Below are positions 32,224-40,123 of a stretch of 64,000 bases of DNA, piece after piece (position 1 is the stretch's first letter; every line of letters starts with the position of its first letter). The stretch covers positions 28,148 to 92,147 of the forward strand of contig JAZADN010000047.1 of assembly GCA_036123585.1 (NCBI GenBank). The letters are read 5' to 3'. The position numbers and the translations under genes are program-made. The DNA comes from UBA9410 sp036123585. Its GTDB lineage: Bacteria > Actinomycetota > Acidimicrobiia > Acidimicrobiales > MedAcidi-G1. The notes below the pieces were generated by a model. That model had not been told where the DNA came from, ran no database searches, and worked only from the letters and a program-made list of their open reading frames with translations.

Positions 32224-32901
32224 TCAGGCGCCCCAGCGGCTCTGTCCGAAGCGATAGCCCACCGACCGGACGGTGTGGATCAGGCCTGCGTGCTCTTCGC
32301 CGAGTTTGGCCCGCAAACGTCGGATGTGGACGTCCACGGTGCGGGCCCCGCCGTAGTAGTCGTAGCCCCAAACCCGGCTGAGCAGTGTCTCCCGGGTAAA
32401 GACCTTGCCCGGGTGGGCGGCCAGGAAGCGGAGCAGCTCGTACTCCATGTAGGTCAGGTCGAGCGGATCGCCGTCGATGGTCGCCTGGTAGGTCTCCAGG
32501 TTCAACGCCAGCGGCCCGTACCCGATGAGCTCGGGCCGGGTACCCCGGCCCGTCCTCGCGAAGAGGTGTTCGATGCGGGCCCGCAATTCGGCAGGGCGGA
32601 GTGGCGTCAGGCAGAAGTCGTCGAACAGGTCTTCGCGAAGTTCCAGATCGGCTAGTTGGCCGCCCCCGACTAGTAGCAGCAGCGGCTGGAGTGGCGTCTC
32701 CACCTTGCGGAGCCGTCGACATAGGGCGAAGGCTCCCTCGGGATCAGCGTCAGCCACCACCACGGCGCCGGCCCATTCTTCGCGGGGCTCCTCGGCGGCG
32801 GTCTCCGCGTTCGCCACGGCCTTCCAAGTCCAGCCGTCCAGGTCCAGACACTGGGCCAGTTCCGGTGGCGGTGGGTCGGGGTAAACGAGGAGGGGTTCCA
32901 T
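32224..32901 (-). CDS. GlnR-like OmpR-family regulator with an atypical receiver
   Basis: 225 residues. The receiver-like N terminus (1-110) has AVVVADADPEGAF at the phospho-acceptor strand, and FCLTPLRPAEL where the switch lysine (K-P) should be; that lysine is Thr here. The C-terminal winged helix is canonical (EYELLRFLAAHPGKVFTRE, VWGYDYYGGARTVDVHIRRL). An atypical receiver plus position 140 bp downstream of glnA fits GlnR, the actinobacterial nitrogen regulator. ATG 32901 has GGAG 6 nt upstream; a longer start at 32961 exists. PhoP or MtrA-type identity cannot be excluded. Confidence 0.75.
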   Translation of the reverse strand: MEPLLVYPDPPPPELAQCLDLDGWTWKAVANAETAAEEPREEWAGAVVVADADPEGAFALCRRLRKVETPLQPLLLLVGGGQLADLELREDLFDDFCLTPLRPAELRARIEHLFARTGRGTRPELIGYGPLALNLETYQATIDGDPLDLTYMEYELLRFLAAHPGKVFTRETLLSRVWGYDYYGGARTVDVHIRRLRAKLGEEHAGLIHTVRSVGYRFGQSRWGA

Positions 32902-33040
32902 GGCGACTCCGCGGGTCACCGAGGGTGCCCCGAGCCCCCATTCTGCCGGAATCCACCGCATGTTGACTCGGGGGGTTTCGGGTCCCTTCCTGTCCGCCCT
33001 CCCGGGTGACCGGCCAGATCCCCCGGTTGGGAGTGGCTGC

Positions 33041-34435
33041 TCACCAGTTCGGGAGGTACGTCTCGAGTTCGAACGGGGTGACCTGCCGCTGGTATTCGGA
33101 CCACTCAGCCCTCTTGTTACGGAGGAACCACTCGAAGATGTGGTCGCCAAGGGTGTCGCGGACCAGCGTCGACGCCTCCATCTCGTCGAGTGCTTCCGAC
33201 AAGTCGACCGGGAGGTTGGCCACGCCTAGGTCTCGCTGCTCGTTGCGGCTCAGGTCGTAAAGGTTCATCCGGGCCTCGGCAGGTAGAGGCATCCCCTCGT
33301 CGACACCCCGCAGGCCGGCAGCCAACAGGACTGAGAAGGCAAGGTATGGATTACAGGCCGGGTCCAGGGCCCGGTACTCGATCCGGGTCGAGTCCACCTT
33401 CCCGGGCTTGGGAATGGGCACCCGGACCAGGGCCGACCGGTTGTTGCGCGCCCATGAGACGTAGCGGGGCGCTTCGTACCCTTCGTTGATCCGCTTGTAG
33501 GAGTTGACAAGTTGGTTGGTCACCGCGGTGATCTCCCGGGCGTGGTGGAGCAGTCCGGCGATGAACGACCGGGCCACGTCCGAAAGGCCGTCTTCGGAGT
33601 CCACATCATGGAAGGCGTTCTCCCCGCCGCGGAACAGCGACAGGTGGGTGTGCATGCCCGAGCCTTGAACGCCGTTGAGCGGCTTGGGCATGAACGTGGC
33701 GTACACGCCTCGGTCCATGGCGATCTTCTTGACGGCCAGTCGCAACGTCATGATCGAGTCGGCCATGGTCAGCGCGTCGGTGTACTGCAGATCGATCTCG
33801 TGCTGGCTGGGGCTGTCCTCGTGGAACGAGTACTCCACCGGGATGGACAGTGCTTCGAGCATGTGCAGGGTCTGCTTGCGCAGGTCGGATGCCACGTCGG
33901 TGGTAGTTAGGTCGAAGTACGAGGCCCGGTCCAGGAGCGCCGGTTCCGGCCCGCCATCGGCGAAGTAGAAGAATTCGACCTCCGGGGCGCAGAACATTTC
34001 GAAGCCGGCCACCCGGGCTCGCTCCAGGTTGCGGCGTAGCACCTGACGGGGGTCGCCCTCGAACGGCGTGCCGTCCAACCCGGTGATGTCGCAGAAGATG
34101 GTGCCCGATGGCTCGTCCGGGTCGGCCCACGGCAGCAACTCGAACGTCGACGCGTCAGGACGGGCCAATACGTCGCTCTCCTGGACGCGACTGAAACCGT
34201 CGATGGCCGACCCGTCGAACTGAAGACCCTCGAGGAACACTGCCTCGAGCTCAGCCGGCGAGATGGCCACCGACTTGTGGCGTCCCAGCACGTCGGTGAA
34301 CCACAAGCGGATCAGGCGGACGCCGCGCTCCTCGACCGTCCGCAGGACGTAGTCCTGCTGGTCGCGACGTCGGGCCTCTGGGTCCGGGCGACCGGCCGCG
34401 GCCGGATCGGATGTCGAATCGACCTCGGTGAACAT
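33041..34435 (-). CDS. glnA: Glutamine synthetase type I
   Basis: 464 residues. Makes glutamine from glutamate, ammonia and ATP. Landmarks: the beta-grasp LWFTDVLGRHKSVAIS, GLQFDGSAIDGFSRVQESD, metal site CAPEVEFFYF, NGVQGSGMHTHLSLF, and NQLVNSYKRINEGYEAPRYVSW. NLYDLSRNEQ is present near the adenylylation-tyrosine position, but the flanking sequence is not the standard beta-type motif, so regulation is uncertain. ATG 34435 is chosen; the frame is open to ATG 34483. Divergent from the type II enzyme. Confidence 0.92.
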   Translation of the reverse strand: MFTEVDSTSDPAAAGRPDPEARRRDQQDYVLRTVEERGVRLIRLWFTDVLGRHKSVAISPAELEAVFLEGLQFDGSAIDGFSRVQESDVLARPDASTFELLPWADPDEPSGTIFCDITGLDGTPFEGDPRQVLRRNLERARVAGFEMFCAPEVEFFYFADGGPEPALLDRASYFDLTTTDVASDLRKQTLHMLEALSIPVEYSFHEDSPSQHEIDLQYTDALTMADSIMTLRLAVKKIAMDRGVYATFMPKPLNGVQGSGMHTHLSLFRGGENAFHDVDSEDGLSDVARSFIAGLLHHAREITAVTNQLVNSYKRINEGYEAPRYVSWARNNRSALVRVPIPKPGKVDSTRIEYRALDPACNPYLAFSVLLAAGLRGVDEGMPLPAEARMNLYDLSRNEQRDLGVANLPVDLSEALDEMEASTLVRDTLGDHIFEWFLRNKRAEWSEYQRQVTPFELETYLPNW

Positions 34436-34485
34436 GGTTCCAGCATGCGGGCCATGTCGTTCGATCACCAGTGCGGGTGGCATAC

Positions 34486-34524
34486 GTTCACACGGCGTTC
34501 ACAGACAGGGAACAGTTGCGAAAC
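34486..34524. promoter_or_regulatory. Four-fold 11-bp direct-repeat operator between glnA and glnII
   Basis: Hexamers GTTCAC (34486), GTTCAC (34497), GGGAAC (34508) and CGAAAC (34519) start exactly 11 bp apart. This spacing and sequence fit both the actinobacterial GlnR box (GTnAC-n6-GAAAC) and the Streptomyces PHO box (GTTCACC-type 11-mers). It sits in the shared upstream region of two divergent glutamine synthetase genes. Confidence 0.65.
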
Positions 34525-34611
34525 TGTGTCTCCCCTAGTTTTGTGGGCGTCCGGCAATGAGGCCGATCGACCCTGCCGACCCGACGACGATTCCACGAAA
34601 GCGAGACCGAC

Positions 34612-35625
34612 ATGGCTATCAGGGCTGAGTACATCTGGATCGACGGCACCGTGCCATTGCCCTACGTCCGTTCCAAGACCAAGATTCTTGACGACGACTC
34701 GAACCTGCCCATTTGGGGCTTCGACGGGTCGAGCACCAACCAGGCCCCTGGCGACAATTCGGACTGCGTGCTGCGTCCGGTGTTCTCCTGTCCCGACCCG
34801 ATCCGTGGTGGCGACGACATTCTCGTGCTGTGCGATGTGTGCCTGCCCGATGGGAACATGACCCCACACCCCACCAACACCCGAGCGGCCTGCGTGGAGA
34901 CGTTCGAGAAGTACGCCGACCAGGAGCCGATCTTCGGCATCGAGCAGGAGTACACCTTCTTCCTGGAGGGCCGCCCACTGGGTTGGCCAGTCGAGGGTTA
35001 CCCGGCCCCGCAGGGCCCGTACTACTGCGGCGTGGGCGCAATCGAGATAGCTGGCCGCGACATCGTCGAGGCGCACACCAAGGCCTGTATAGACGCCGGC
35101 TTGGCCCTCTCGGGCACCAACGCCGAGGTGATGCTCGGCCAGTGGGAGTTCCAGATCGGCCCGGTCGACACGGTGGCAGTGGCCGACCAGGTCTGGATGG
35201 CCCGATACCTGCTTTACCGCGTCGCTGAGAACTTCGGCGTGGACGCCTCGGTGGCCGCCAAGCCCATTAAGGGGGACTGGAACGGCGCCGGCGCCCACAC
35301 CAACTTCTCCACCAACGCCATGCGTGAGGGCTATGACGCCATCATCAAGGCCTGCGAGGCGCTGGGCGCCGAGGGCAAGCCGCAGGAGCACATCGCCGGG
35401 TACGGCCTCGGTTCGGAGGAGCGCCTGACTGGTGCCCATGAGACCCAGCGCTTTGACCAGTTCAGCTATGGCGTGTCCGACCGCGGAGCCTCGATCCGCA
35501 TCCCGTGGCAGGTCCACCTGGACCAGAAGGGCTACATCGAGGACCGTCGCCCCAACGCCAACATGGACCCTTACGTGGTCACCCGACTGATCACAAACAC
35601 GTGCTGTGAGGCTCTCGCGTCGTGA
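34612..35625 (+). CDS. glnII: Glutamine synthetase type II (eukaryotic type)
   Basis: 337 residues, the short GSII form found in Streptomyces, Frankia and rhizobia. Diagnostic motifs: AEYIWIDG at the N terminus, WGFDGSSTNQAPG, GIEQEYTFF, GYPAPQGPYYCGVG, GDWNGAGAHTNFS, RGASIRIPWQ and YIEDRRPNANMDPY. GSII is not adenylylated. The upstream 11-bp repeats suggest nitrogen or phosphate control. A T-rich terminator follows at 35711. Confidence 0.96.
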   Translation: MAIRAEYIWIDGTVPLPYVRSKTKILDDDSNLPIWGFDGSSTNQAPGDNSDCVLRPVFSCPDPIRGGDDILVLCDVCLPDGNMTPHPTNTRAACVETFEKYADQEPIFGIEQEYTFFLEGRPLGWPVEGYPAPQGPYYCGVGAIEIAGRDIVEAHTKACIDAGLALSGTNAEVMLGQWEFQIGPVDTVAVADQVWMARYLLYRVAENFGVDASVAAKPIKGDWNGAGAHTNFSTNAMREGYDAIIKACEALGAEGKPQEHIAGYGLGSEERLTGAHETQRFDQFSYGVSDRGASIRIPWQVHLDQKGYIEDRRPNANMDPYVVTRLITNTCCEALAS

Positions 35626-35710
35626 CCACAGGAGCGGGAGACCGGTCCTACTGACGGTCTCTCGGCTGGGTGTGATCTTCCATCTGGCTGACTGGTTCGA
35701 GTCCGAGACT

Positions 35711-35750
35711 GAGTCCCCCCGGTTCCGACCCGGGGGGACTCGTCGTTTTC
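35711..35750 (+). terminator. Rho-independent terminator after glnII
   Basis: Perfect 12-bp stem GAGTCCCCCCGG / CCGGGGGGACTC with a 7-nt loop, followed by GTCGTTTTC. The remaining 175 bp up to the next gene show no further gene. Confidence 0.85.
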
Positions 35751-35925
35751 GAAGGTCGGGAAGTCGCTTTCCCGAGTCTCAGCCGGCGCAAGTTCGAGCG
35801 GGTCGCTTTCGTCTGGCTTTCATGGCCGGGCCCTTTGCCCGTCATCATCAGACCCTCACACGGGGCCTGCATTGTGGGCATTGCCCGACAGATCTGCCGG
35901 GCCTGTCGAATCTGAGGAGAGCCCG

Positions 35926-36483
35926 ATGAGTGAGATGAACGACCGAACAAAGAACAGGTGGCGGCCGGTCAGGATCGCCGCGGCAACCGGGTCGGTGGTG
36001 GCCGGCTCATTGCTGGTGGCCGGCTTGGCCACGACCGGGCCGGCCGGCGCCCACCCGGTGGAGACTCGCCAGGTGGAGGCCTCCCAGGTGGAGAAGGGTG
36101 ACCGACCTGTCCACCGCCCGGGCAGCCACCGCTCCCACTTCGTGAGCAGGCTGGCCGACTTTCTTGACCTGGACCGCCGTGTTCTCGGTGAGGCCCTGCG
36201 TAGCGGCGCCACTCTGGCCGATCTAGCCGGTGACCGGACCGACGAACTGGTGGCCGAACTAGTGGCGGCGTCGACCGACCGGATCGAGCGAGCCGTCGCC
36301 GGCTGGCGCCTCGACCAGGACCGGGCTGACGAGATCCTGGGGCGCGTCGAGGCGAGGGTCGAGGCCCGTGTCCGCGGTGAACGCCCGAACCATCTCCATG
36401 CTCCGACCCGCCGGGATCGAGGGCGCGGCCTGAAACTAGCGCCCCCGGGGCCGAAGGCCGGTCGGGGGGCGTCGGTACGATGA
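35926..36483 (+). CDS. Secreted helical protein of unknown function
   Basis: 185 residues. Signal peptide (about 1-42, SVVAGSLLVAGLATTGPAGA). A mature region of paired helices follows: FLDLDRRVLGEALRSGATLADLAG, then IERAVAGWRLDQDRADEILGRV. The pattern L-x-A-L-x-x-G-x-T-L-A-x-L-A followed by a V-x-x-G-R-L-T/D-x-x-Q/R-A-D helix occurs in many Gram-positive extracytoplasmic proteins of unknown role. Basic C terminus. ATG 35926 has GAGGAGAG upstream. The stop overlaps the nadE -10 element. Confidence 0.65.
   Translation: MSEMNDRTKNRWRPVRIAAATGSVVAGSLLVAGLATTGPAGAHPVETRQVEASQVEKGDRPVHRPGSHRSHFVSRLADFLDLDRRVLGEALRSGATLADLAGDRTDELVAELVAASTDRIERAVAGWRLDQDRADEILGRVEARVEARVRGERPNHLHAPTRRDRGRGLKLAPPGPKAGRGASVR
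36476..36481 (+). promoter_or_regulatory. -10 element of nadE
   Basis: TACGAT, 6 nt, ATG; it overlaps the stop codon of the upstream gene by one base. Confidence 0.5.
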
Positions 36484-36487
36484 CCCT

Positions 36488-38185
36488 ATGGTCGGAGTCC
36501 GTCTGGCACTCGTGCAACTCGACACCGTGGTCGGCGACCTCGACGGCAACGTCCAGCGGGTGGTCGACGTCCTCGGCGAGGTCACCGACTGCGACCTAGC
36601 CCTCTTCCCGGAGATGACGGTCACCGGCTATCCCCTCGAGGACCTGGTCCACAAGCCCGGATTCGTGGCCCGCAGTCGGGCTGCGGTGGAGGAGGTGGCG
36701 GCAGCCAGTGAGTCCTGCGCCCTCGTGGTGGGCTTCGCCGATTTCGGGCCCGACGGATCCGCACACAACTCGGTGGCTGTCTGCCATAGAGGCCAGATCG
36801 TCGGCACCTACGCCAAGGAATGCCTGCCCACCTACGACGTGTTTGACGAAGGCCGTGACTACGTCCCGGGCAACGGCCCGTTACGCCTCTACGAGATTGG
36901 CGGCGTTCGGGTCGGTGTCGCCATCTGTGAGGATCTCTGGGTTCCCGACGGTCCGGTCGAGCGCCTGATCGACGGCGGCGCTGACCTGGTGGCCACCGTC
37001 AACGGCTCCCCATACCACCGTGGGAAGCAGGCGGCCCGTGAGGCGGTGGTGACCGCCACCGCCACCTCGTCGGGACGACCAGTCGCCTACCTGAATTTGG
37101 TCGGAGGCCAGGACCAACTTGTGTTCGACGGCGGGTCGATGGTCGTCGACCCGTCAGGTCGGGTCGTGGCCCGGGGACCCCGCTTCGACGAGGCGGTGGT
37201 GACCGTGGACGTGGATGTCCCGGTCCACGAAGGTCCCGACCCGGCGTCGGCCCTAGAGGTGGTGCATGTTTCGGGATCGGTGGACCGGACCGATCACGCC
37301 GTACCTGCGGTGCTCGCCTCCCTCGACGAGGATGCCGAGCTCTACCGCGCGCTGGTGACGGCTACTCGTGACTACGTGACCAAGAGCGGGTTCACCGACG
37401 TCTGTCTTGGCCTGTCGGGTGGCGTCGACTCGGCGCTGGTGGCGACCATTGCTGCCGACGCCCTCGGACCCGACCGGGTCCACGCGGTCCTCATGCCGTC
37501 GAGATACTCCAGTGACCACTCGTTGAGCGACGCCGCGGCGCTGGTGGCAGCCCAGGGGATCGACGCCCACACCCTGCCCATCGAGGCGGCCCACGTGGCG
37601 CTCGCCGACGTGCTCTCGGTGGCCGTCGATGACGGCCCAACTGGTCTGGTCGACGAAAACCTCCAGTCGCGCATTCGCGGCGTGCTGCTCATGGCGCTGT
37701 CAAACGCGATGGGCTGGATGGTGTTGACCACCGGCAACAAGAGCGAGTCGGCCGTCGGATACTCCACGCTCTACGGCGACACGGCGGGTGCCTATGCGGT
37801 GATCAAGGACGTCTACAAGACCCGGGTCTACGACCTGTGCCGGTGGCGGAACGCACACCGGCTTGGGGCCGACGGGAACCCGGTGGTGCCTGTGTCGATC
37901 ATTGCCAAGGCGCCGTCGGCCGAGCTCCGGCCCGACCAGCGCGACGACCAGAGCCTTCCTCCCTACGAAGTGCTCGACCCGGTGCTCGAGGCCTACGTCG
38001 AGGGTGACCGGACCCGCGCCGAACTGGTGGCCGACGGCCACGACCCAGACCTGGTCGACCGGGTGGTCCGACTGGTCGACGCGGCAGAGTTCAAGCGCCG
38101 GCAGACCCCGCTGGGTCCGAAGGTCACCACCAAGGGCTTCGGCCGCGACCGCCGAATGCCCATCGTCAACCATTTCCGTGGGTGA
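36488..38185 (+). CDS. nadE: Glutamine-dependent NAD+ synthetase
   Basis: 565 residues. Amidates nicotinate adenine dinucleotide. An N-terminal nitrilase-fold glutaminase (LFPEMTVTGYPLEDL with the Glu, YAKECLPTYDVFDE with the Lys, AICEDLW with the Cys) joins a C-terminal ATP-pyrophosphatase synthetase (CLGLSGGVDSALVA, TTGNKSESAVGYSTLYGD). Its GTGA overlap with the next gene points to an operon. Glutamine supply from the nearby synthetases is a possible functional link. Confidence 0.95.
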   Translation: MVGVRLALVQLDTVVGDLDGNVQRVVDVLGEVTDCDLALFPEMTVTGYPLEDLVHKPGFVARSRAAVEEVAAASESCALVVGFADFGPDGSAHNSVAVCHRGQIVGTYAKECLPTYDVFDEGRDYVPGNGPLRLYEIGGVRVGVAICEDLWVPDGPVERLIDGGADLVATVNGSPYHRGKQAAREAVVTATATSSGRPVAYLNLVGGQDQLVFDGGSMVVDPSGRVVARGPRFDEAVVTVDVDVPVHEGPDPASALEVVHVSGSVDRTDHAVPAVLASLDEDAELYRALVTATRDYVTKSGFTDVCLGLSGGVDSALVATIAADALGPDRVHAVLMPSRYSSDHSLSDAAALVAAQGIDAHTLPIEAAHVALADVLSVAVDDGPTGLVDENLQSRIRGVLLMALSNAMGWMVLTTGNKSESAVGYSTLYGDTAGAYAVIKDVYKTRVYDLCRWRNAHRLGADGNPVVPVSIIAKAPSAELRPDQRDDQSLPPYEVLDPVLEAYVEGDRTRAELVADGHDPDLVDRVVRLVDAAEFKRRQTPLGPKVTTKGFGRDRRMPIVNHFRG

Positions 38186-38640
38186 CCCTGGTGCCCGCCG
38201 ACCAGCCGATCCAGACCACCGCGAGTCTCACCACCGAGGCTGGTGTCCACGAGTTCACCCAGTTGGCCGAACTGTCCGAGGCTCTGGCCGGCTATCTGGC
38301 GGCCTGGTCGACCGACGGGGCCGATCCGGCCTCTGCCGGGATGATGGCGTCGTTGGCCGCCCGCCTCGCCGAGCACGCCGGTTGGTGGCGGGACCGGATC
38401 CCCGAGTCGGTCCTGCTCGATGACGCCCGTACCGAGGCCTCCGGCTCGCCGCGTCTGGTTGAAGTGCTGGCCCGCCTCGACGTCGATCCTGCTGACAGGT
38501 CGGTGGCCATCGTGCCCATCCTCGATGGGTTGATGGCCCATCTGGCGGGTCTCGCCGGGCGGTTGTCGCCGGTTGGCGACGCCCCGGCCCGACGAGTGGT
38601 CCGCCTGGTCCTGGCCGACCTCGAGGACCGTCCCCGCTGA
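38182..38640 (+). CDS. Hypothetical helical protein downstream of nadE
   Basis: 152 residues starting at GTG inside the nadE stop (GTGA). Mostly helical, with AARLAEHAGWWRDRIPESVLL and ILDGLMAHLAGLAGRLSPVG, which has a ferritin-like flavour (paired His/Trp helices). No family recognised. Probably translated with nadE. Confidence 0.6.
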   Translation: MTLVPADQPIQTTASLTTEAGVHEFTQLAELSEALAGYLAAWSTDGADPASAGMMASLAARLAEHAGWWRDRIPESVLLDDARTEASGSPRLVEVLARLDVDPADRSVAIVPILDGLMAHLAGLAGRLSPVGDAPARRVVRLVLADLEDRPR

Positions 38641-38709
38641 TCAGTTCCGTCGACCGGTCCGGCGCCACCCACAACATCCTGGACAGGCGGCACCGCCGCC
38701 TTCATAGTT

Positions 38710-38730
38710 CGTGACGATGGTCACGTTTTC
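38710..38730 (+). terminator. Short hairpin terminator or palindrome before the sigma factor gene
   Basis: CGTGAC-GATG-GTCACG (6-bp stem, 4-nt loop) followed directly by TTTTCG. It may end the nadE operon. As a 16-bp palindrome, it could also be an operator in the 243-bp region upstream of the sigma gene. Confidence 0.45.
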
Positions 38731-38883
38731 GCGTTGTGGTCCGAACGGCCGTCGATAAGGTGACCGACGTACGGCGGAAGAGGCGGCAAAGGCACCAACC
38801 CGATCCGCCGGCTGGGTTGACAAAGGAAAGATTCGGCGAGTGTCCGCCCCGGTTCGGGGTCGACGCTCTCACGGCTGGAGGAG

Positions 38884-39828
38884 ATGAGGGTGGCCAAGGA
38901 GCGGGTCGAACGAGACGAGGAGGACCTCGTCAGGCTGTACCTCACCGACATCGGTCAGTACCCACTGTTGACCAAGGAGGGCGAGGTCCGACTCGCCCAG
39001 CAGATCGAGGCCGGCACCGAGGCCCGGGACGAACTGGCCGCCAAGGGCGACGACTTGGCCCCGGCCCGCCGCCGCGAGCTGAAGCGCAACCTGAAGCGGG
39101 GCGAAGAAGCCGAGCGGACCTTCGTCCAGTCGAACCTCCGCCTCGTAGTCTCGATCGCCAAGAAGTATCAGGCGTCCGGGCTTCCCCTGCTCGACCTAAT
39201 CCAGGAGGGCAACCTCGGCCTGATGCACGCAGTCGAGAAGTTCGACTGGCGCAAGGGCTTCAAGTTCTCGACCTACGCCACTTGGTGGATCCGTCAGGCC
39301 ATCACCCGCGGCATCGCCAACACGGGTCGCACCATCCGGCTCCCGGTGCACGCTGGCGACACCCTGGCACGTCTGCAGAAGGCCCGCTCGCGCCTGGAGT
39401 TGAAGTTGGGCCGTCAGGCCACGCTGGCCGAACTTTCGGTCGAGGTCGAGATGCCGGAGGAGAAGGTCACCGAGGCGCTGCGCTTCGCGTCGGAGCCCCT
39501 GTCGCTGAGCGAGCCGCTGCGCGAGGACGGCGATGCCGAACTGGGCGACGTGGTCGAGGACCGTGCCGCCGAGTCACCCTTCGAGGTTGCGGCCACCGCG
39601 CTGCTCCCCGAGGAGATCAGCCGCCTCCTGGCCCCTCTGGACTCCCGGGAGCGCGAGATCCTCAAACTACGGTTCGGTCTGGACCGCGGTGAACCGCGCA
39701 CCCTCGAGGAAGTCGGGGAGCACTTCAACCTGACCCGGGAGCGCATTCGCCAGATCGAGGCCCGGGCCATGTCGAAGTTGCGGCACCCGAGCAGCGACAC
39801 CGGAGCCCGCGACCTGTTGGCCGTCTGA
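38884..39828 (+). CDS. Sigma-70 family factor (SigB/HrdB-like)
   Basis: 314 residues. Region 1.2 (DLVRLYLTDIGQYPLLTKEGE), region 2 (SNLRLVVSIAKKYQ, LLDLIQEGNLGLMHAVEKFD, FSTYATWWIRQAITR), region 3 and region 4 (REREILKLRFGL, FNLTRERIRQIEARAMSKLR) are complete. The missing long N-terminal region 1.1 argues for a group 2 factor or a short primary factor. ATG 38884 sits directly on the GGAGGAG; GTG 38890 gives better spacing. A TTGACA at about 38817 may be its -35. Confidence 0.93.
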   Translation: MRVAKERVERDEEDLVRLYLTDIGQYPLLTKEGEVRLAQQIEAGTEARDELAAKGDDLAPARRRELKRNLKRGEEAERTFVQSNLRLVVSIAKKYQASGLPLLDLIQEGNLGLMHAVEKFDWRKGFKFSTYATWWIRQAITRGIANTGRTIRLPVHAGDTLARLQKARSRLELKLGRQATLAELSVEVEMPEEKVTEALRFASEPLSLSEPLREDGDAELGDVVEDRAAESPFEVAATALLPEEISRLLAPLDSREREILKLRFGLDRGEPRTLEEVGEHFNLTRERIRQIEARAMSKLRHPSSDTGARDLLAV

Positions 39829-39888
39829 GTCGACCTGTCCCGGCATCCGGCCTGCCACCGGATCCTCCGCTTGTGAACAGTTGGAGAC

Positions 39889-39984
39889 TGGCGGAGGTGG
39901 ACGGGAATCGAACCCGCCGGACGGGGATCGCCCGTCCCACCCGCTTTGAAGGCGGGGGAGCCCACCAGGTACTCAGACACCTCC
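39889..39984 (-). tRNA. selC: Selenocysteine tRNA (anticodon TCA)
   Basis: 96 nt with an encoded CCA. Acceptor GGAGGTG pairs with CACCTCC, discriminator G. The anticodon stem CCCGC/GCGGG encloses CTTCAAA, giving anticodon TCA, which reads UGA. A long variable arm has a 7-bp stem GGACGGG/CCCGTCC. The T arm pairs GGCGGG with CCCGTC, so acceptor plus T stem totals 13 bp, as in bacterial tRNA-Sec. selA and selB are about 13 kb away. Confidence 0.95.
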
Positions 39985-40035
39985 ACCATTGACGGTACGG
40001 GCCGCGTCGACGTGCGCCCAACCCGCGGCCGGACG

Positions 40036-40041
40036 TAGCAT
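40036..40041 (+). promoter_or_regulatory. -10 element of the 24-residue ORF
   Basis: TAGCAT, 7 nt, ATG. Confidence 0.4.
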
Positions 40042-40048
40042 GACGGCT

Positions 40049-40123
40049 ATGAAGAAGTTGCTGATGTTGGCCGTGCTCGGAACCCTCGTGGCCGTGGCCG
40101 TCAAGAAGGTTCGTTCGATCTAG
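40049..40123 (+). CDS. 24-residue membrane microprotein (DLW-39-like N terminus)
   Basis: MKKLLMLAVLGTLVAVAVKK, then four more residues and TAG. A Lys-flanked single membrane helix. The first half resembles the start of actinobacterial DLW-39 proteins, but the D-L-W tail is absent. It has the same TANNNT-N7-ATG arrangement as its longer neighbours, which supports expression. Its last 4 nt overlap the convergent HAD gene. Confidence 0.5.
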   Translation: MKKLLMLAVLGTLVAVAVKKVRSI

